Shown here in pieces: positions 1 through 5,693 of a stretch of DNA of 5,693 nt. A program made the translations under genes and the position numbers. This DNA is from an uncultured Clostridia bacterium (GTDB lineage Bacteria; Bacillota; Clostridia; Christensenellales; Aristaeellaceae): contig CAMMGP010000089.1 of NCBI GenBank assembly GCA_946496415.1, forward strand, positions 1 to 5,693. Reading direction: 5' to 3'. How positions within the stretch are numbered: the stretch's first letter is position 1; each line of letters opens with the position of its first letter. The notes under the pieces are model-generated. The model worked only from the letters and a program-made list of their open reading frames with translations. It searched no databases and was not told where the DNA came from.

Positions 1-3000
1 TCAGCGCGCCCGCTTCCGCCGAGTTTTCGATGATGAGCGTGCCGGCGGAGCGCAGCTCGCCGCCGAGGCGACCGACGCCGTTTAAGAGCAGTGTGACGTC
101 CGCATCGTGGTCGACGTACAGTTGCGCCAGATTCGCCGCCACGCGCGCGGTCAGAGGCTCGCCCGCCGCGCCGTGCAGCGTCGCGGACGATATGCTGGAG
201 GCGCGCAGGTCGATCTCGCCCGCTTCGGAGGTGATGTTCGCGCTATGACCGGCGACGCCGGTAAACGCACCCTGCGCTTCCAGCGAGACGCTGCCCTGGG
301 CGGCGACGCTGCCTATGCGCAGGCCGCTCGTGCCGCGCGCCCAGATGTCCTGCGCGGAAGCAAGCGTCAGGCTGTACGCGGCCTCGATGACGAGGGGCGC
401 TTCCTGCGTGCCGATGCTGCCGGACGTGGTGGTGATGGAGACGGACTGGCCGGAGGCGTCGATGACGCCGCCCAGCGCGCCATCCTGCGTGATCTCCACG
501 CCGCGGCCGCGGACGGTGAGGCAGATGTTGCCCGCGCCCTGCTTATTGAGCGTGAGCGGGGTGCTGCCCGCGCGGTCGTAGTCCAGGTAGAGGTCGCGCG
601 TCCAGACGAAGTTCTCCGTGCAGTTGGCGGGCGTCCACGCGCTGGTAACGACGTACTTGAGCGGGGCCGCGCTGTTGCCGATGTCGAGGCCGGCGCGCAG
701 ATCGATGGCGTAGAGGCCGGTGACATAGGCGGCGTGTACGGTGTCTATGCGCAGAGAACCGGTCAGCGCTTCGAGGGTGACGTTGCCGCTTTCGATGTTC
801 ACGTAATCGGCGCAGAGGTCGCCTTCTTCGATGGTGAAGGTCAGATCCCCGTTGTAGACGCCGAAGCTGATGATCGTGCCTGCCTGCCGCGCGGCGCGGA
901 TGTCGAGCGCGTCGTAGCTGTAACCGCAATAGTAGAAGTCGTTTACGGAGAATTCTTCGTCCGCGACGATGCTGCCCGCACCTCTGAGGGTGATGTTGGC
1001 GCTGCCAAAGCGGATGTTCTTCGCGCGCACGTCCATGGCGGCGCTGTCGCCCTCGAGCGCGGCCACGGCGAATGTTCCGGCCACGTCCACGGCCAGCGGG
1101 GCGCGGAAGCGCAGCGTTTCCTCGATGGTGAGGTCGCCCGTGGCAGTCAGGCGCAGCGTGCCCTCGCTGCCCATGAGGTAGCCGCTGTATGTAAGGGCGC
1201 GGATGGTGGCGTCGCCGGTGAAGCTGAGGCGCAGGTCGTAGACCTGGGAGCTGTTGTCGATGCTGCCCAGGCGGATCGCGCCGGCGTCGGAGAGGATGTC
1301 GAGGGCAAAGCCGAAGGGGCCGTCCAGGAAGATCGCGCCGTCCGCGGAGAGGTCGACGTCCTTGCCCGCGTGGATGCGCGCGGTGGCCTCGAAGCCGGAG
1401 AGCGTGCCCGGCGTGAGGCCGTCAACGCTCAGGGCGCTTCCGGAGCGCATGGTCACGCTGCCCTGCGGGGCTTCGAGGGCGAACTGGCCGCCGGTGGCGA
1501 AGATGTGGACGGAGTAGGCATCCACGTCGATATTCCCGCCCGTGGATTCGAGGTAGAAGTCGCCGTAATCGACGATCAGTTCGCCGATAGAGACGTCCCC
1601 GGCGACAATGATGCGCAGATCGTGATCCACCTGCGCGTACTCGCGCCGGAAGTGGAGCTTTTCGGCGGTGAATACGCCCTGCGCGGTCATTTCCGCCGCG
1701 CCGCAGACCCAGGTGCTGCCGGCGATGATGTCGCCCGAGGCGTCGATGGTGGTCTGGTGCTTGCTGACGAGGTCGTCAAGGTAGACGTCGCCTCCGGCAA
1801 GCACGGTGAGATGTCCGCTCGGCTGCACGCTCGTCTGGCCGCGCAGGTAGACGTCGCCGCCGGCCTGCAGCGTGACGGGCGTAAAGGTGGTCAGGCCGTT
1901 TTCCACGCTGAGGTCGCCGTCCGCGACAAAGCGCAGGTCGCCGGAGACGATGCTGTCAAGCGTGATGCTGGCGATGCGCAGGTCGCCGCCGGCCCAGACG
2001 TCGTAGGACTCGGTCTGGACGGCGAGGGAGACGTTGCCGATGGTCATATCGCCGCTGGCGCGCAGTATGGCGCCGTTGGCGGCGATGTCGCCGATGGTGA
2101 GGCTGCCATTTTGCACGTTGATGTAGAGCGGCATGTCCAGCGTCCACAGCTTCATGCTCGTGGGCGTGGCGTCGAGGTCGCCTTCCGGCACTTCGAGGAA
2201 GAACTTGAAGTCCGCGTCGAGTATGTTGCCGTCCTCATCGAAGGCGGCGGCGTGGAACTTGCCGCCCACGGAAATGGCGAGCGGGTCTTCCCGCGTGCCG
2301 ATGGTGGTGAGCACAGAGATCTCGCTGAGGAAGATGGAAAGGTCGTTTTCGGCGTCGATCTCCACCGCCGCGCCGCCCTGCGCGCCGGTGAGCGACAGGT
2401 AGCGGTCCAGCCTGAGGGTGATGTTGCGGCCCGCGAGGCGCTCGAAGGTCACATCCTGCGAATAGGCGTAGTTTTGGGAGGCGTTGATAAACTCGATGTT
2501 CACATCGCCCGCCGTTTCGATGACGCCCATGGGCGCGACCGCGTAGCCGGAGGCGCGCAGCGCCAGCGTCGCCCAGATGTTGCCGGAGGCTTCTAGGGCC
2601 TCGACGCCGTCCGGCAGCACGGAGACGTTGAGTCTCTCCGCTTCCGTTCCGATGTTGGCGGCGTTGCGGATGGCGATGCGGTCTGCGTGGATGGTCGTGC
2701 CCGCCTGCTGGGTGAAATCGCCGGAAGCGCCGTTCCAGACGGCCTCGAAGCGCTTGGTGGTCACGTCGCCGCGCAAGTGCAGAGCACCGCCGGCGTTGTT
2801 GATGACGCGGAAGCTGGAATCGCTGGGTTCGGTGATGACCTGATAGTGGTTTTTGCCGATGTACTGGACAAAGGAGCCGCCGCCAAAGCCCGCGCCCTCG
2901 AAGATGAGGTCTTTTGCGGTGTTGTTGGTGATGGTGACGTGGCCGCCGTTGTAGATGACGTGTTCAAGGCAGTTCTCAAGCGTCATCTGGCCGCGGATGC

Positions 3001-5693
3001 TGACCACGTTGGCGGCGTTTTGCAGTATGTTTTTGAGCGTGTAGGCGTCCGGGGAAGCGGATATTTCGATACTCTCGCTGCCCTCGCCCGTGCGCGTATA
3101 CCGGCCGTCGCCGTCGATGGTAATGCTTATGTCGTTTTTGCGGCCCTGATAGAGGCGTCCGCCCTCGGGGCCCCACCAGGTGACCTGCTCATAGAGGGAG
3201 TAGTGGCCGTCCGGCGCGTCGGGGTGGTCGATGCGCTGGGCGATGTCGCCCCATATGTAGAGGTCGGTATCGCGGCCGGAGACGATCTTCACCGAACTTG
3301 AGCCCATCACATCGCCCGCGAAGGCGATGCCCTGGAGGATGAGATCCGAGCGGCTGCGGTTGACGATGATGATGTCCTCGGGCAGGAAGCTCTCGATGAT
3401 CATGCCCTCGTAGATATCCTTGACGATGGGCTCGAACACCCACGCGCCGGCGGTGGCGTCGTAGGCGGCGCGGATGATGCCGTCGGTATCACCGGTGACG
3501 GTCACGCCATCGTCGGTGATGTCCACGATCACCGGGCCTTCCTCCTCGAGCATCTGCGGGATGCCCAGCCAGGGGAAGTCCGCATAATCGTGGATGAGGC
3601 TGTTGTTGACGCCGTCGTCGAAGGAGTTAAAGACGCTGTACTTGAAGCTGTCGCTGCCCAGGAGCGTGTACTCGATATCCGAGCGTCGGAGCATGCCGCT
3701 GCTTTCCTCTCCCAGGAAGCCGGTGAGCGTCTCACAATCCTCGCCCACGGTGAAGAGGTTGCGGGTCTTGTGCGTGTAGGTATGGAGACTGCCTTCAAAG
3801 CTGACCACGGTGTTCTGATTGCCGCCCTCGATCATCGCCCGCAGCGCAGAGAGGGAGAGAAGCGGCAGATCAAGGCGCGCGTGGTTGTCAAAGCGCATGC
3901 TGCCCGGCGCGTTGTAGTCCTCGTGGTAGCCCATATTGAGGTAGCGAATGCCGCCGTTGGCCACAGTCTTGCCGTACCAGACGTCCAGCAGCATGTCAAG
4001 ATCGATCAGCACCGTGTTGGTGGGATAGATGCTGCCGGAAAAGCCCGCGTTGCTGATATACAGCTCGTTTTTGACGTCGATCTCGTTGAGCCAGTTGAAG
4101 AACCAGAGGTCGCGGCCGATGAAGACGAACTGCTCCGGCTCCGTGCCCTCGTCGTTGAAGACGATGTGGGTAGTGAGGTCGAGCGTTGTTTCCGCCTTGC
4201 CGGTCTGGGAGGCGTAAGCGGCGCTGGTGCGGTTCTCGGAGTAGTTCTCGATCTTGTCCGCGCCCGCCGTGGCGACAATGTAGACGTCGCCGGTGAGGTT
4301 TTCCACGTGCAGGCCGGGATAGAGGTCTATGTACTGTTTGGTGGTGATGGTGGTATTCGCGCGCACATCGGAAATGCCGATCAGCTGCGCGGCGGAGTCG
4401 AGCGTCCGGGTGGTGATGCTGTCGTGCTGGCCAGAGGTGACGCGCACGTGGATGTCGCCGCCCAGCGTGTAGAGCGTGACGTCGCGGCCAAGCTCTGTGC
4501 GCAATTCGCGCTCCACGGCGTTGCGCGACTTGAGCACGCCCTCGGTGAACACGCCGCCCTGGTCGGCGTCGGTGATGGCGCTGAGCACGGCGTCGGAGAC
4601 GGCCTCCACGCGGATGCCGTTCAGAGCCTGTATGTTCGCGCCCTCGCCAACGGTGGCGCGCACGGCGCTGACGGCGATGTTCTCGGCAAAGTAGTTGTCG
4701 GCGCTGATGCCGATGCCGATGGAAGAACCGCTGGCGCGCGTGGCGGCGTTGGGCTTGTCCTGCGCAAGCTGCGTGTAAGTGCCCACGGCCTTGATGTTCG
4801 CGCCCTTGCCGACGGTGGCTGCGGTTTCCAGATAGGTTTCCGTGCCCGCGCAGCTCACCGTTACGTTGACAAGGCCGACGTTGAGGCCGTTGTCTATGAC
4901 GATCTCGTTCTTCGCCGGCTCGTTGGCGGCGAGCAGGCTGAAATCGCCATCGTGGACGTTGAGCGTCGTTCCATCGCCCACCTGGGCGCGCACGCTGTTT
5001 CTTTGCGTGCTGTTCTCCTCGCCGATGCGGCCCTCAGCCGTGGCGACGTTGACGGAGATAGCGCTGACGCTGACGCCAGGGAGCTGGGAAAGCACGTGGA
5101 GGCTGGGCGTGTCTTTGGCGGAAACGACGGCGTTGCCCGCGAGTACGTCCACCTGCCGCGCGGTGAGTTCAGCGGTGGTGGAGCCGCGCACGGAGCCGTC
5201 GGCGTGGAGGTTGCCGATGCCGAGGAGGTTCACGTTGACGCTGGAGGCGAGCGCCTCGGCGCTGGCCTTGCCGGCGCTGACGGCCTGCACGCTCAGCCCG
5301 TCGCGCGCGGTGATGGTCATGCCGCCGCGGATAGCGGCGCTGGTTTGGATGTTGGCCGCGGCGTTGGCCACGTTGGTGTTGACGTTGCCAAGCAGGCTGA
5401 CGCTGGCGCCGCCGCCCATGGCCAGGCCGCCGACGGTGGCCTTCGCGCCCTCGCCCTTGTACTGGCTGAGCACTTCGAGGCTGCCGAGGTCGTAGACGGC
5501 GTTGCCGGTGATGCGCGCGTCGAGCAGGCCTGCGGCGTTGGCCACCGCCGTATTGACGGTGATGCGCAGGGCGGTGACGTCCACCTTGACGGTGCGGCCT
5601 TCCGCCGTGGCCCCGCCCGCGCCGATGGCGGAGACAGCGGCCTTGCCCGCCACGGTGAGCGCGCCGTTGCCGCCGATGCCGGCCTGCGCGGCG
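1..5693 (-). CDS. Giant filamentous adhesin-like protein (haemagglutinin / LktA-type), internal fragment, both ends missing
   Basis: The reverse complement is open from position 5692 to position 2, giving 1897 codons without a stop. Neither the start nor the stop is in the window, so the full protein is longer. The translation is rich in Ala, Gly, Val, Asp and Thr and has only about eight cysteines. I see no membrane segment, signal peptide or catalytic motif. Its order is a zone of about 57-residue repeats, a less repetitive central zone, then a long zone of beta-helix-like rungs with motifs such as AGGDVYL and IGTQEAPL. Such composition and motifs are typical of filamentous haemagglutinins and the leukotoxin LktA family, which are exported and act at the cell surface in adhesion. 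The adhesin role is inferred from family resemblance, not from a binding site. Third codon positions are strongly G/C, supporting this strand and frame. Alternatives are another beta-helical autotransporter-like passenger or a giant surface protein of unknown role. Confidence 0.87.
392..2653 (-). repeat. Dispersed IG(T/N)xxxPL motif, four copies
   Basis: A short motif recurs at four places: IGTEAERL (residues 1014-1021, positions 2630-2653), IGTREDPL (1131-1138, 2279-2302), IGNSAAPL (1671-1678, 659-682) and IGTQEAPL (1760-1767, 392-415). Each is followed by a strand-like stretch (NVSV, AISV, KYVV, VIEA). The first copy has Arg in place of Pro. Similar IGT-type turns occur in haemagglutinin-like beta-helix proteins, where they appear structural. 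The span given runs from the first to the last copy; the sequence between them is not itself part of the repeat. Confidence 0.55.
1733..2053 (-). repeat. Run of regularly spaced Gly-Asp beta-helix rungs (~19-23 residues)
   Basis: Within the beta-helix zone, the turn glycine of a G-D pair falls at residues 1214, 1236, 1259, 1279, 1301 and 1320, giving spacings of 22, 23, 20, 22 and 19 residues. The turns are followed by strand-like segments: GDMTI, GDLRI, GDLSV, GDVYL, GDVYL and GDIIA. An extra GDLRF at 1251 is off the register. The spacing agrees with one helical coil per unit. It is the most regular part of the protein in this window. Confidence 0.6.
2693..4564 (-). other. Central non-repetitive zone of the giant protein, no recognised domain
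   Basis: Residues about 377-1000 lack the 57-residue repeat and the regular Gly-Asp rungs. The zone starts with a charged, probably helical stretch (FTEGVLKSRNAVERELRTEL, 382-401). It continues with short beta-strand-like segments (VTLYTLGGDIHVRV, 405-418). Residues 520-715 are unusually aromatic: WFFNWLNEIDV (530-540), VWYG (571-574) and FPWLGIP (706-712). An acidic hairpin-like segment, DITDDGVTVTGDTDG (724-738), follows, then LYIWGDIAQR (811-820) and WWGPEGGRLYQGR (839-851). Strand-rich sequence returns from about residue 880. No transmembrane helix, protease triad or nucleotide-binding motif was seen. The zone could be a globular or irregular beta-helix insertion, possibly the part exposed to a target, but that is a guess. 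Boundaries are approximate. Confidence 0.55.
4565..5689 (-). repeat. Seven degenerate ~57-residue tandem protein repeats (LktA-like)
   Basis: Residues 2 to about 376 fall into units that begin near residues 2, 59, 117, 173, 236, 292 and 346, a spacing of 54-63 residues or about 170 bases. Each unit opens with a pattern like A-x-VG-x-GA-x-I-x-A, clearest as ATVGKGANIKA (292-302) and ATVGEGANIQA (346-356). A strand such as LSVQA or IRVEA follows. Where the unit is complete, it then has a Gly/Val/Asn-rich stretch such as ASVSLLGNVNTNVANAA (96-112) or SIGIGISADNYFAENIAVSA (324-343). The last unit loses the pattern after about residue 370. The units are diverged and are not DNA-level tandem copies. 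LktA-family filamentous adhesins are known to carry tandem repeats of about fifty-odd residues, which fits. The zone continues past the right edge of the window, so the total number of repeats is unknown. Confidence 0.65.

Larger units (their letters stand above)
2..2692 (-). other. FHA-like parallel beta-helix zone
   Basis: Residues about 1001-1897 are almost entirely short beta strands separated by Gly/Asp/Asn turns, with patterns such as GDLRI, GDVYL, GDVSI, GDFYL and GNIDV. This is the look of right-handed parallel beta-helix shafts in filamentous haemagglutinins, where each coil is roughly 20 residues. Four IG(T/N)xxxPL-like motifs, which also recur in haemagglutinin-type proteins, lie in this zone. 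Small breaks from the pattern include FRREYAQVDHDLR (1348-1360) and a Tyr/Cys-rich patch, NDFYYCGYSYD (1584-1594). The zone runs off the left edge with no stop, so any C-terminal anchor or secretion domain is outside the window. The fold is inferred from pattern only. Confidence 0.65.

Noticed and set aside
543..929. Minus-strand frame of 128 codons in another register, with similar short ones at 367-726, 1147-1425 and 3529-3798
   Set aside because: Their products are Arg/Ser/Pro/Ala-rich low-complexity sequence, overlapping the long frame that carries the family motifs.
107..2596. Plus-strand open frame of 829 codons
   Set aside because: It lies in the antisense frame aligned codon-for-codon with the giant minus-strand gene, and ends exactly where that gene uses a CTA codon. 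Its product is a low-complexity Arg/Ala/Val/Asp mixture with no recognisable domain, as expected for a mirror of a GC-rich gene.
2687..3301. Plus-strand open frame of 204 codons
   Set aside because: It is in the same antisense register as the 829-codon frame and ends opposite a TCA codon of the minus-strand gene. It shows no motif or start context of its own.
3053..4564. Separate gene or enzyme domain within the central zone
   Set aside because: The frame is continuous with both flanks, no start with a ribosome binding site is needed, and no catalytic or cofactor motif could be identified.
4842..5495. Plus-strand open frame of 217 codons rich in Leu, Thr, Ser and Ala
   Set aside because: It looks superficially like a membrane protein, but it is a shadow of the Ala/Val/Asn repeat codons on the minus strand. 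The minus-strand frame through this interval has the clear 57-residue repeat pattern.
4565..5689. CRISPR array or DNA satellite suggested by the regular ~170-base periodicity
   Set aside because: The periodicity is in the protein only. The DNA units are strongly diverged, with no identical repeats separated by unique spacers.

Overview
The window is a single, uninterrupted internal stretch of one very large gene on the minus strand. Reading the reverse complement from position 5692 down to position 2 gives 1897 sense codons in one frame. There is no stop and no recognisable start or signal peptide, so both ends of the protein lie outside the window. I see no intergenic DNA, RNA gene, mobile element, CRISPR array, promoter or terminator, and no credible gene on the plus strand.

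The translated product looks like a giant surface or secreted filamentous adhesin of the haemagglutinin / leukotoxin LktA type. It is poor in Cys and rich in Ala, Gly, Val, Asp and Thr. Residues are numbered here from the window's right edge, with residue n ending at position 5693-3n. Three zones follow in protein order. (1) Residues 2 to about 376 (positions 4565-5689) hold about seven degenerate repeats of 54-60 residues. (2) Residues about 377-1000 (positions 2693-4564) are less repetitive, richer in aromatic and acidic residues, and match no domain I can name. (3) Residues about 1001-1897 (positions 2-2692) are FHA-like beta-helix rungs. The best-ordered part has Gly-Asp turns every 19-23 residues, and an IG(T/N)xxxPL-like motif recurs four times across the zone.

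The organism cannot be fixed from one gene fragment. The DNA is GC-rich with strong G/C preference at third codon positions, yet the gene uses about a dozen ATA isoleucine codons and almost no TTA, CTA or TCA. A GC-rich anaerobic gut bacterium, for example a Clostridia or Negativicutes lineage where such giant LktA-like adhesins occur, is a plausible but weak inference.

No multi-gene system is visible. The points most worth a second look are the unnamed central zone, the size of the gene, and the DNA-level trace of rung duplication.
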